Assembly (NCBI GenBank): GCA_013368375.1
Contig: JAACJP010000028.1
Coordinates: forward strand, 554,121 to 618,120
DNA length: 64,000 bases
Source: Tricholomella constricta
Taxonomy: Eukaryota; Basidiomycota; Agaricomycetes; Agaricales; Lyophyllaceae
Reading direction: 5' to 3'
Program-made: the position numbers and the translations under genes
Shown: positions 1-9,277 of the stretch, piece by piece
How the letters are laid out: every line of letters begins with the position of its first letter
Position numbering within the stretch: position 1 is the first letter of the stretch
The notes under the pieces: model-generated
What the model saw: the letters and a program-made list of their open reading frames with translations, nothing else
The model's database searches: none
What the model was told of the DNA's origin: nothing

Positions 1-507
1 CTTAATGCTCAGATAAGGAGGCCTTTTTTTTTCTCAAATTTGATTTAGGCCGATATCCAATGCCATATGGTGTTGAGCCCTAGTCAAGATATGGGTCCAT
101 TCATGACACTCTTTAGTGAGACGGTCAGATATTTTGTTGCTCGTTGTCCGAATTGTTGCTCATATATTTAGCGCCGTGCTTGTATAGCTGAGGCTGCAAA
201 ACTTCATCGAAGAGTCGCCATCGTTTCCCATCGATCCTCGACGGGTTCTGTTGCGCTTGTCCGCCAGGTCCAATCTCTATTCGGGTGCAGGCTCAGGTTC
301 GTTGTCGTTATCCTAATGTCTTGGTCTTGTGGACTAAGCGATCGATTGTTTCATAGTTCCCCACACCAATGTACGTAACGATCCGATAGCTGGTCCGTCA
401 TATCCATTATCCCTTAACGCCGAATAATCTAGCCGACTTCTCAACGTGTCCTGCCTCGCCGTAACCACTCCTTTCCTCTGCCCAGTCGCCCCAGCATCGA
501 CGACGAC
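1..507. other. Upstream region, no gene recognised
   Basis: About 500 bases before the first open frame. It is moderately T-rich with no long frame. It may hold the promoter and 5' UTR of the gene starting at 508. I could not identify a TATA element or any other specific site. Confidence 0.4.
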
Positions 508-1596
508 ATGTTAGGCTTGTCACCTCCAAACGACACTGAAAATCCACCGAGCCTGGTCTCGCAGCTCCAGCAGGTTCATGGCCTCACGAAGAAAAAGGTG
601 TACGGCGCAAAGCCAGCGCGCAAGCCGTTCTTCCGTGAGGAAAGAGTTCGGAAAGAGTCTCCTGGGGCCCCTGCGCCATTAATACTCCCTAACTCGAGGA
701 CTTCAGGTTCCCCGCGGTCCAACGGACACGGACGAGCACTCTCGAATTCCAAGGCATCGCGCATCAGCCGGGTGGCCCAGGGCAGTCCGACAGAGTTACA
801 ATCGCGCCGCCCAGGCCTACCTCGAAGGAATTCGCGGATGTCCTCACCCGAAACGGACGGTTATCCGTCGCCAACTTCGTTCTCTGTTCCATCGGATCTC
901 TCACCCGTATCACCTACTACTCATTCGCAGTTATATATTCAGCCTGCCCCCGTTGTGCCCTTACAGCCCGAGACTAGTCTCGATCCATCGTGGGGCACAA
1001 TGCAATATAAACCCCCGCTGAATTCTTCACTGACTCAGACACAATTCCCCTCCTACTCTTCACAAAGTTTTTGGCAGAATAGTGCTACAGAAGTGTCTAG
1101 GCCCAGCTTGCAGAATGTTACGGCACCTTATACCACTGCCGCGCACCGCCCCCTTTCCCTGGATCTTGGCGCAAAAGTCCAAGCGCCGCCCAACGGTGCC
1201 GAAAACACTTCCCCTTACCGATTGCCGCGACGATCCTCCTGCCCAGAGGATGAGGAACCGTTCACGTTTAACGCCGAATACGTCGCAGCGACCGCGGCCT
1301 TATTCAAGAACGAGATCCTGCCATCATATCCCGACCTCCAGCCAGCCTTCGAGGAGCTCGTCTCACCTCGACGCGCTTTCTACATCGCCCAAGATCAAGG
1401 CTCCATGCCGCCCAGCCCGTCGTCGCCGTACGATCCTGGGGAGTTGTATGTCGCTGCCGAACGGGATGAGCTCCGCCAGCAATCCTCATCGCTCTCCCTC
1501 GAATACCCCATGCCCGCTGAAGGCTCACCAGGACTGTCGTACGCCACATCCTACTCCCCGGGCAGCAGCTCTTCCCTTACAGGCTGGGCCGGCTAA
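508..1596 (+). CDS. Hypothetical Ser/Pro-rich protein, 362 aa
   Basis: A single uninterrupted frame of 362 codons that I do not recognise. The N-terminal part is basic (KKK near residue 28, several Arg clusters to about residue 110). The rest is rich in Ser, Pro and Gln, with many SP pairs that could be proline-directed phosphorylation sites. A short stretch around residues 250-285 (ending in a PRRAF sequence) looks more ordered than its surroundings. No signal peptide, membrane segment or catalytic motif is visible. Its 3' end faces the 3' end of the PRP46 gene, so the two are convergent with about 600 bases between them. The ATG at 508 is the first in the frame; an upstream exon cannot be excluded. 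Probably a regulatory or scaffold-type disordered protein, but this is inference from composition only. Confidence 0.6.
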   Translation: MLGLSPPNDTENPPSLVSQLQQVHGLTKKKVYGAKPARKPFFREERVRKESPGAPAPLILPNSRTSGSPRSNGHGRALSNSKASRISRVAQGSPTELQSRRPGLPRRNSRMSSPETDGYPSPTSFSVPSDLSPVSPTTHSQLYIQPAPVVPLQPETSLDPSWGTMQYKPPLNSSLTQTQFPSYSSQSFWQNSATEVSRPSLQNVTAPYTTAAHRPLSLDLGAKVQAPPNGAENTSPYRLPRRSSCPEDEEPFTFNAEYVAATAALFKNEILPSYPDLQPAFEELVSPRRAFYIAQDQGSMPPSPSSPYDPGELYVAAERDELRQQSSSLSLEYPMPAEGSPGLSYATSYSPGSSSSLTGWAG

Positions 1597-2190
1597 GTCT
1601 CCTCGCCGCGTCATCATTATCCCTCGGATCCTCTGGACTCTTTCTCCGTCGTTATCATAAAGTCGCTTCTTTTCTCCCATGTAGGCCGCACTTTCAAGGA
1701 TTTTTTTTTCCTTTTTTCGATCCCATGTCTTTTGGGTTTTGCTGCTTCTTACAGACTGTTTGGGATTTTCATCATCGTTACTCTTCGGGACTTTGGCAGG
1801 TGATAGCCGTGTTCTACATCTTGAATTACCTTGGTGCTGTTTGTTCGTCATATCACCTTCGCGCCATCCACTCACGTATCTGCATGCCATTTCTATAGCC
1901 ATGTTATGTTGCTAAAATAGTGCTCGACTGTAAATTATAACATGCTTTAGGTTCCACGGCCTTGGAGTTAAGCGGCGTTGTCCTTCATTTCCGGAAGTGA
2001 CATTCAAGGACATCAGCAATGAGAAACTCGACCTTCTCCGGTAATTAATTGCTGGAGAAAAGCATGAGGTATTTGAGATTGATTTAACGGAGGCGATAAC
2101 GATACAACCGGGTCATAGGATGTGAAGCAGAGCAGTGACCAAAGAGAGATACAAGATGATACGACAGTGGAGAGAAATTTTGCAGAACTA
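1597..2190. other. Convergent intergenic region
   Basis: Stretch between the stop codons of the plus-strand gene at 508-1596 and the minus-strand splicing-factor gene. It presumably holds both 3' UTRs. T-rich runs occur around 1700-1720. Nothing else recognisable. Confidence 0.5.
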
Positions 2191-3847
2191 TCATTGCATC
2201 TGCTCTGCGTATACCTGTTGTTATAATTGGACAATATGGTTAAGGTCAAGGTCAATCTATATAACCGGGACAGCAGCTGACCTTGATTGTTTTATCAGCA
2301 CCTCCTGTGATCAACCGGGTGCCCGTTTGGTCGAACGTCGAGCAAAAGACCCCGGATTCTGCCTCGAGGGAGCCAGGCTGAGGGACATCTTCCATGTTTT
2401 GGAAGGGCGTGCCGGTGTTGTAATCCCAGAATGTCAACGAACCATTGTCACCTTCAATCCCAACGCTAAATAAAAAAAGACTTTCAAGGGAAAAATGGGT
2501 CTCTCACCGCCAGAAAAGAACACGCCCTCGGCGTTGACGGATAACGTATTGATGATGGCATTGTGGCCGGTGAAGTTAAATACAAACGCGCCTTCTGGGC
2601 ACTTCCACTTCTTGATGTTGTTCCCACCGGCAGACCCAGATGCGAAGGAGTATTCGGTGGGATGTATTGCCAGTGCACGCACTGACTTCTTATGGTGCGT
2701 CAGTGTGACCATGGCCTTGCCAGCTGCAAGATCCCATAACCTGGAAATCGAGATATGTCACTTGTGCGCGAGAATGGAGGCGTACATGTGTACGTACCTC
2801 ACGGTGGAATCCATACTTCCTGTGATCACCTGAGGGTCAGAATCCTGGCATTTGACGTCCGCGACGGTGGCCGTGTGACCCGAAAGGACGTGCACTTGGG
2901 CCTTTGACCGCATGTCCCACACCCTCGCGGATGCGTCACGGCCAGCCGTCACCAGGATGTCAAGAGTAGGGTGAAGGGAGAGAGAATAAACCCCGGAAAG
3001 ATGGCCGTGGTAATGGCGAATCACTTTGTTCGCTTCCAGGTCCCAACATTTCACCATCTAGTTGTGAAAGGTAACTACAGTGGTATGGTAAGTGAACCCA
3101 ACGTGTAACGCACCTTGTCCTCGCCACAAGAGAAGAGGTAGGGGTGACGTGGTGAGACAGCGAGGCCGCGGACCGTCGAGATATGTCCCGTAAGTGATAA
3201 CTTCAACTCGCCCGAGGCCAGGTCCCAAATTTTGATAACACGGTCACCAGCACCTGTAGCAAACCATTTATTGCCCGGCTCTACGGCAACACTCCGCACC
3301 CAGCCAAGGTGACCGGAAATGACACGAACAAGCTTCCAAGGTGCATGGTATGTAGGTTTTATTGTTCGTGTTGTTTTATGGAGGGTAAGAGCTTGAGAGA
3401 GTTTTGATGACGAGCTGAAGGTGGATGGTTGCGGTGCGGGTGTTTTGTCGATGGTAGCTATCATGCGAGAAGTATTGTCGTCTGCAGAAGCTGCATATGA
3501 CCGTCAGACAAGAAAACATCATAGAAAGCGTGTTGCGCACGTCCAGCCGTTATCATCTTTCTGTTGTCCTTCGGCCGCGAAGGACCCACGAGCCCTTGCT
3601 GTGAAACTAAAGATGCAGGTAGCTCCTTGTAGTCGCGGTATTCGTCGTTAATTTTGACAGACAATCGTAACCGCGCACTGGTCAAATTTCATGAATGAAA
3701 AGCCCGGTCGTCAATGAGAGCCCTGTTTACTTACCTCTTTTCATCTTCTTTCAAAGTATCCTCCGGTGCTGAAGCAAAGATAGCCCGTGTGCGCTTGGCG
3801 CTTCGTTGCAACAAAGAGTCCAGCGGAGGAAGCGCAGCCGTTGTCAT
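2191..3847 (-). CDS. PRP46: Pre-mRNA splicing factor PRP46/PLRG1-like WD40 protein
   Basis: Multi-exon gene encoding a seven-bladed WD40 propeller of the PRP46/PLRG1 family, a member of the Prp19-associated (NTC) complex that helps activate the spliceosome in the nucleus. ATG at 3847-3845; the first intron starts GTAAGT at 3734. Blades read in order: [38 protein letters not shown] with [55 protein letters not shown], and a last blade ending [12 protein letters not shown]. The motif pattern and the C-terminal TFWDYNTG segment are typical of the family. The final short exon supplies only a few codons and stops at 2191. No frame break was seen. The N-terminal 130 residues before the propeller are less conserved, as is usual. 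Upstream and head-to-head lies TFIIS, with about 260 bases between the start codons, so they may share a bidirectional promoter. Confidence 0.92.
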
Positions 3848-4106
3848 GTCGTAAAATTTGCTAGGATGCTAGAACAATGCGCTGTTGGGTACAGTAGCCT
3901 CGAATTTACGCAGAATACTGAGAATGGCGTTGCAGACGGGGAGGAGGTTGTTTGGTCTTGTTGATCTTTGCCACTCTCAGCCTTTGACCACCACTATCGC
4001 AAAGGGATTTTGGCACAAAGCGGTTCATTCTGCATAAAGTCGAGGCTACTGTCGTTACGTTGAACCCACTGTAGTAGTACATAGTTGAGGATTGCCAGAA
4101 GAAGTC
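3848..4106. promoter_or_regulatory. Shared divergent promoter region, PRP46 / TFIIS
   Basis: The start codons of the minus-strand PRP46 gene and the plus-strand TFIIS gene face away from each other across 259 bases. Both are constitutive housekeeping functions of the nuclear RNA polymerase II and splicing pathway, so a bidirectional promoter is plausible. No consensus element is clear by eye. Confidence 0.45.
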
Positions 4107-5500
4107 ATGTCGGAAGCAGCAGAGTTGAAGAAACTCGTTAAACAGCTGCAAGGCACGCCAAATCCAGCGGTACGAGTGCTTTCCCTGTGTAATACCCGTC
4201 ATTCACGCTCGTTGATCTAATCCATCATTTCCACAGGATATTGTTGCCCTTTTAAACAAGCTTAAGAGTGACTTTCAAGTCAGTGAAGCCATTTTAAGGG
4301 TGAGTGTTGCACGTCAAATTTTTTTTTAAAAAACTTCCATTCCTTTCCATTTGGGTTTACTAACGCGCAGCCTGTCACATCTAGGAGAGCAAAGCCGGTT
4401 TAGCTGTTGGGAAACTCCGTCAACATGTATCCAAGGACGTCGCAGACCTCGCCAAAGAGATCGTCAAGAAATGGAAGACGCAGGTAGAGAAAGCAAAGCT
4501 GGCGAACGGTAAACTTCAACCAAATGGGAAAGGTGCGTGTCTAGTCGTTGTACACTTGTAGATCGGCTCATTCTACTCAGATCGTAAAGCCTCTGTGGCG
4601 AGCCCAGCCCCCGGAACTCCATTGACTCCTACTGCATCCTCCGTCACTCGCACTGCGAAGCTCGATGGCATCAGGGCTGGGACAGCGGACACCACACGAG
4701 ACAAATGTGTCGAACTTCTCTACGATGGCATGGCACACGATTCTGGTGCACGTAAGTTTGTCGTATCATCAACGCTGAACAATTGACTAAGCAAGCGCCT
4801 ACCAGCTATCGACCTGATTCTCAAAAGAGCTCAAGGCCTCGAGAAAGCTGTCTACCATAATCTCGGAGGCACGACCGGCGAATATAAAAACAGAATCCGC
4901 TCCCTGTTCGTCAATTTGAAGGACAAGAACAATCCAGGGCTCCGGGACAGTTTGATTAGCGGGGAGTTGTCAGTGGAGAAGCTGAGCAAAATGACCAGCC
5001 AGGTGTGTCACGCTGTCGCCGTTGTTCCACCCCTGCCCTCTGATGACTTGAGCTAGGAAATGGCATCTGAGGAGAGAAAGGCTGCAGATCAGAAAATCCG
5101 GGAGGAGAATTTCCATAACTCCCTCGCGGCTGGCGAGCAGCAGGCTGAAACAGATGCGTTCCAATGCAGCAGATGCAAACAAGTGTGTTCATTTCCAACG
5201 TTCTATGCTTGTAAATCTGATCAAATATCTGCAGCGAAAGTGCCATTACCGTCAGGCCCAGACGCGTAGCGCTGATGAACCGATGACCGTAAGCATTTCT
5301 GTTCCTTCCTTGTGATCTTCTACTTACGCGCCCTCATGTAGACTTTCGTGACGTATGTACCATGCCAAAATACTCCTGACCTTTTGCTAACCCACATTGA
5401 CTATCAGATGCACCAACTGTGGCAACAGGTATGTCTCTCTCTATGCTCTTGATGACCAAACTATAATCTTTCTGTCATGTTTAGGTGGAAGTTTTCGTAG
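4107..5500 (+). CDS. DST1: Transcription elongation factor TFIIS
   Basis: Multi-exon TFIIS gene. TFIIS binds arrested RNA polymerase II and stimulates cleavage of the backtracked transcript. Domain order is the canonical one: N-terminal LW-type helical domain (MSEAAELKKLVKQL through LGKLRQHV-like segments), a Ser/Pro/Thr linker (SPAPGTPLTPTAS), the central polymerase-binding domain (KCVELLYDGM, LEKAVYHN, YKNRIRSLFVNLKDKNNP), then the C-terminal zinc ribbon. The ribbon begins FQCSRCK, carries the catalytic acidic pair in RSADEPMT, and ends CTNCGNRWKFS before the TAG at 5498-5500; all four zinc cysteines are present. At least seven short introns interrupt it, several within the zinc ribbon. The last coding exons recur at 55887-56038 in a segmental duplication. 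No break in the gene was seen, so this is the functional copy. Confidence 0.93.
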
Positions 5501-7211
5501 TGCACTAACCTCTCCATGCTCCAATCAGTCGTTCCTTTCTTCTCCATATCTATCCATACGTACGAAATTTTCTTCATACCAAACCCAATACAGCTTTTGC
5601 TCCCTGGGTCGCTGTGGTTTCTACATACATCCAACAAGTAACATTCATTGAGTAATAATGCTATTATCTTTCATTCGCTGCGACAAAGGCTCTCTTGGTC
5701 ATATCCCCAGGACCCCTGAAAACTGGGGGGGAACTTAGGTGAGTCGTCACGGCGAGACGTTGCAGGAAGGCCAATATCATCTTGTTTTCCACCCGCGAGT
5801 AGCAACTGAGCATCCAAAATGTCACAGAAGTCACTAGAAGATAGAAAGACGTGAGCGAAATCTGAGTCGTCGGCATCTTCCTTCAACTGCGCAATTGTCT
5901 CTGCGGCACCACTCATCTTCAAGACCCGAGATATTGCAAGTTGCATGTTGCAGAGAAAAGGAAGCGGTCCTGATCCGAGTTTCGCTGTCTCTTTGCCTTT
6001 TCCGAACACAATCTCATCCCCATCCCGCAACTTACTTGTTCCTGGTCCGACGTGACTAACCGCTGAAGGAACTCTCCTGTATATGTATTTAACCTGAGAG
6101 CACAGGGTAAGTAATGTTGGCATGCATAGCATTCAGTATCCGTACCTTTCCATTATCAACCTGAGCTTCTATGCCCCATTTCAAGTTATCAAATGCAGTG
6201 TGCACGTCCGACTGCAAGTTGAAAACGTTTCCCGGTCCATTCAGATGCTGCTGGACGAGATCTCTGACTTGCTCTCCGGCGAACATGGCAATACACTTCA
6301 TAGTATCAGGCTGTAGGATGGGAATAAGCCACGCAATGATTAACGTCGAAGGATTATCATTAACCTTGCCATGGAATGAGTGAGGGATGAGATGAGCTAA
6401 AATAGGGTCGATGTGCTCGCCGCCGGGGAGCCGGTCAAACTTCATACCGCTTATGGGACATATATCGCCATCACGTCTGAACGCCTATACCGCAATATCA
6501 TGAGAACTTCAGCAAGTTTGAAAGGCTCCAGAACATACCAAATCTTTGAGACTCGCTTGTTTCCGTGTTCCGAATTTCCCCTCTTCCTTGGCCACGCGCA
6601 GAAGCTCGTCCGTCTCCGATGAAACAATAGTACTAACAGAGTGAGGCGTGCCGCTTTCAGATTTCGGCCCATCAGGATTCATAACTATTGTCGCGACGAT
6701 TGTCAGCTTCTGGAGAAAAAACGATAGGAAATGCCGTACATGCGATTGCTAGATGGGTGAAGTACTCTGAGGCCATCTTAAACACCGGTGTAAAATCGAC
6801 TTCAGTCCTGTCTACCCCTTCAAATAACGCCGCAGAGGACTGACTGGGTGCGACTCTGTGCGGGTCGTTCCGAAGGTGGTCAACTGCACAAGTAAGTATG
6901 ACGAACTTTTCGGACAGACTGTATCAACCTACTATTCTCCGCTAACTTTGGATGACACGTCCCGACCTGATCCCAAAATTGATCAAGTACGGAACCGTCG
7001 AGTCCTTGAGATTTGATTATCAAGTGATATAACAGCTTGGGGGTATCGGCTTCGTATTTGCCACGCAGATTACCATCCTTCTGAATGCGTTTCGCGAGCG
7101 GCCACTCCCAAGACTGTGCCTCTTCCAAAACTGCTAAGGCGTGCTTGTCCATCGATGCGTATGTTGAAGCAAAGAAGGGGTTGGGGTTTGAATCAATGAA
7201 TGTCGGAATTT
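5349..7211. repeat. Segmental duplication, copy 1 (intact)
   Basis: About 1.86 kb that recurs in the same orientation at 55887-57754, roughly 50.5 kb away. The match begins at TGACGTATGTACCATGCC, inside the TFIIS 3' part, and runs through nearly all of the HNH gene to about its 20th codon. Differences are scattered single bases plus a 15-base insertion in copy 2. This copy has the complete TFIIS gene and the HNH start codon, so it is probably the ancestral one. Confidence 0.9.
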
Positions 7212-7275
7212 CACCACCACACGTGATCGCTTCACCTACTACATCAGCAAATTTGGGAGATTGCGACCGCGCCAT
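5671..7275 (-). CDS. HNH-nuclease-domain protein (fungal HNH_2 type)
   Basis: Spliced gene of about 450 codons, starting MARSQSPKFADVVG at 7275. The N-terminal half has no recognised fold. The nuclease signature is in the middle: RRDGDICPISG supplies the first conserved cysteine segment, LAHLIPHS is the central His motif, and GNVFNLQSDVHTAFDNL gives the N..N..L..D.H..FD metal-binding helix typical of the HNH_2 proteins that are expanded in mushroom-forming fungi. Exon joins I can follow: exon 1 to NDPHRVAPSQSS, then MNPDGPKSESGTP, then AFRRDGDICPISG, then VKYIYRRVPSAVS, ending CRSE. The family role in fungi is not established; nuclease activity is inferred from the motif. It is tail-to-tail with TFIIS. 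A diverged copy lies at 56224-57706. Confidence 0.8.
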
Positions 7276-8475
7276 ATAATGCCCTTATATGGACTATAAT
7301 CGTCACAGTACTTGCCATAATCTGTTACCTCGACGGTAGAAGTTACAGATATTGCCAATACCCACCGCGATTGCCAATTTCACATTAATTGTCGCGGTCA
7401 ACAAGGCCTTATATTGGCCTTATAATCTCCCCCACACCACTCAGGATATATGATTTAAATCAGATTCTGTCCCCTCATCGATACATCGCGGTAATGAATA
7501 TTTGGATGATATTGCATAAAATACGGATATCTACACAGCACATAGTGATTTTAGACTACCTCAACATCCCTGCACAACAATCAGCCCTTCGTAAATACAG
7601 TCGGACATGTAACAAAGGATGAGCCTGCCGTAATTGAAAGAGATGGAGAAAAAATGCTCAATGGACCAAATCCAACATTGTGACCCCGTCGCGATGGTCA
7701 CCTGTGACGGCCAGCAGACAGGCTCAATTTTTTGTAAGTCAAAGCAACGACAAAATATAGAGAGTTGACATACCTGGCTAGAGACTGGAGACTACCATAA
7801 GAGTTGTCTTGAAGAATGGTACTCGTTGCCCTAAAAAAAGATGTGTCAGTGCGGGGGAAGCAAGTTGTACAGAGGGTGGCATCGCGGTGATGACATGGTG
7901 CTTGTGTCAACAGAGTTGCCCACAGAATGGGTGATCTCAATATGAGACACCACAAGCACCAGGAAGGAGACATGTATCCTCCGCAAATAATGGGGAAAGG
8001 AAGTGGGGACAGACAGCAGGAAGCAACGAGCGACGTGACAACAAAATTGTGGCTAACTGTGGCTTGATGGACATTGAAGCAGAGTTTGATGGGACTTGTT
8101 CATTTTTTTTGTTTTTGTTACATGGAAAGTGATCCATCGAAGTCTATCGACCACTTATGAACCCCTTGCAATGTTGTCACACAATATAATGCAATATGAT
8201 CCATTATGAATAATTATATTGATCCATCAATCACCATAATATTGTAGTAGTAGTAGTAGTAGTAGTAGTAGTATTACCGGCATGGTCCAATTCCTAAACG
8301 CCGGGGGCCGAGATTATCCCGACGTAATTTACAGGCAGGTATCTAATTATTCTACATCTTTGTCTCGGGCCTGTCCTCACTACAATCTGTGAGCTAGGCC
8401 GTAGTTCAGGTTGATCGCAGGAAAGCAGTGGGAAGGGGCATGGGGCAGAGAAATGTCTGATTTTTAGCGGCTGCA
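7276..8475. other. Intergenic, AT-rich; no convincing gene
   Basis: 1.2 kb without a supported gene. Two weak minus-strand frames (about 7698-8137) show no family resemblance. Around 8180-8245 lies an AT-rich imperfect inverted repeat, then a (TAG)9 microsatellite. The first 200 bases probably contain the HNH gene promoter. Confidence 0.5.
8245..8271. repeat. (TAG)9 microsatellite
   Basis: Nine uninterrupted TAG units, directly following the AT-rich inverted repeat. Confidence 0.95.
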
Positions 8476-9041
8476 TCATTCCAGCATGGCAGTAATTGGG
8501 ATGTACAATGGGACGGCCTCATACAGTGTTAGCACTTCATAGGTGTATTTTGCCAGTAAACCAATTGTTTTTCTTTCACTGAGCATTGATTTTAGTAGCT
8601 CAATGGAGGTAACTGTAGGGCGTCGGCATAGGCGCGGTAAATCAGCGTACATTTTGGTCATGAATACATTGCGTAATGCTATCAGTTCATCTGACATGTT
8701 GCATTCAAGTAGTGCATGTTCCGGGCTCTCAACAGTATTTTCACACAGGTGACATAGACGCCATTGACGGCTTATCCGTGGCCTACGGTGCTCTGCCCAC
8801 CTGAGTCGTTCAATTGCCAGTGGGTGGGCAGAGAGTAGTAGCCTTGTCAATGCCTTTCTGTGTTTGCTGTTGGGTACGCTAAGGTAGTGTCTGAAGTGTA
8901 ATGTTTTCTGCTTTGGGGGACCTTCCTTGTTTGGTTCTAATCTGTTTTGCAGGAGGTACAGTTTGGGGGAGAGATCGAGCTCAGTTTGCAGGTGGAATGC
9001 CAGTATGGATTTGAACAGTTTGATAATATCATTTACTTGTA
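8476..9041 (-). pseudogene. 3' fragment of a non-LTR retrotransposon ORF2 (zf-RVT-like end)
   Basis: An open minus-strand frame runs from the edge of the GypA1 LTR to the stop at 8476. It reads LTRLLLSAHPLAIERLRWAEH, then CHLCENTVESPEHALLEC, which matches the C-terminal zinc-binding tail (C-x2-C...H-x4-C) found after the reverse transcriptase and RNase H domains of fungal LINE-type elements. No reverse transcriptase core is present, because the 5' part is cut off where the GypA1 LTR begins at 9042. It is therefore a truncated relic and not a gene. The zinc motif could also be read as a host zinc protein, but the HALLEC block is characteristic of the retroelement family. Confidence 0.65.
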
Positions 9042-9262
9042 TGTAAGGGCGCCTACTATCTTATCTACTAACGATTATCTAATCATATCTTATTGAGACG
9101 ATTACGCTATTGTTTGGCAACACCTTCTGGTGTTGCCTATTTAATTCATTACATTAAATAAGTATAAACAACCTTGTACACCTATACGTAGTAATCGACA
9201 GACTTGTCAAGCTTACGTCTAGCGTGCACAGCAAGGTTCCCAAATTCTGTAACTCCGTTACA
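9042..9262 (+). repeat. GypA1 5' LTR (221 bp)
   Basis: Starts TGTAAGGGCG and ends CCGTTACA. The assignment rests on similarity to the GypA2 LTR (start TGTAACG, ATTGAGACG block, hairpin, end CCGTTACA). The next bases, T-rich then AAGCTACC, are also shared with GypA2. A TATA-like TTAAATAAGTATAAAC sits near 9150. Confidence 0.8.
9116..9137 (+). promoter_or_regulatory. Conserved LTR stem-loop (family A)
   Basis: GGCAACACC-TTCT-GGTGTTGCC, a perfect 9-bp stem with a 4-base loop, just upstream of the TATA-like sequence. The GypA2 LTR has GGCATTACC-TTCT-GGTAATGC at the same place. Stem positions changed on both sides so that pairing is kept, while the loop is unchanged. Confidence 0.75.
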
Positions 9263-9277
9263 TTTTTTTAAGCTACC

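Noticed and set aside
1082..1660. 192-codon plus-strand frame overlapping the first gene
   Set aside because: Arg/Pro/Ser-rich out-of-frame shadow of the 508-1596 frame.
2495..2833. Plus-strand frame inside the PRP46 gene
   Set aside because: Antisense shadow of WD40 exons, which are clearly coding on the minus strand.
7698..8137. Overlapping minus-strand frames as a possible small gene
   Set aside because: Irregular composition, no recognisable motif, no splice joins that lengthen them.
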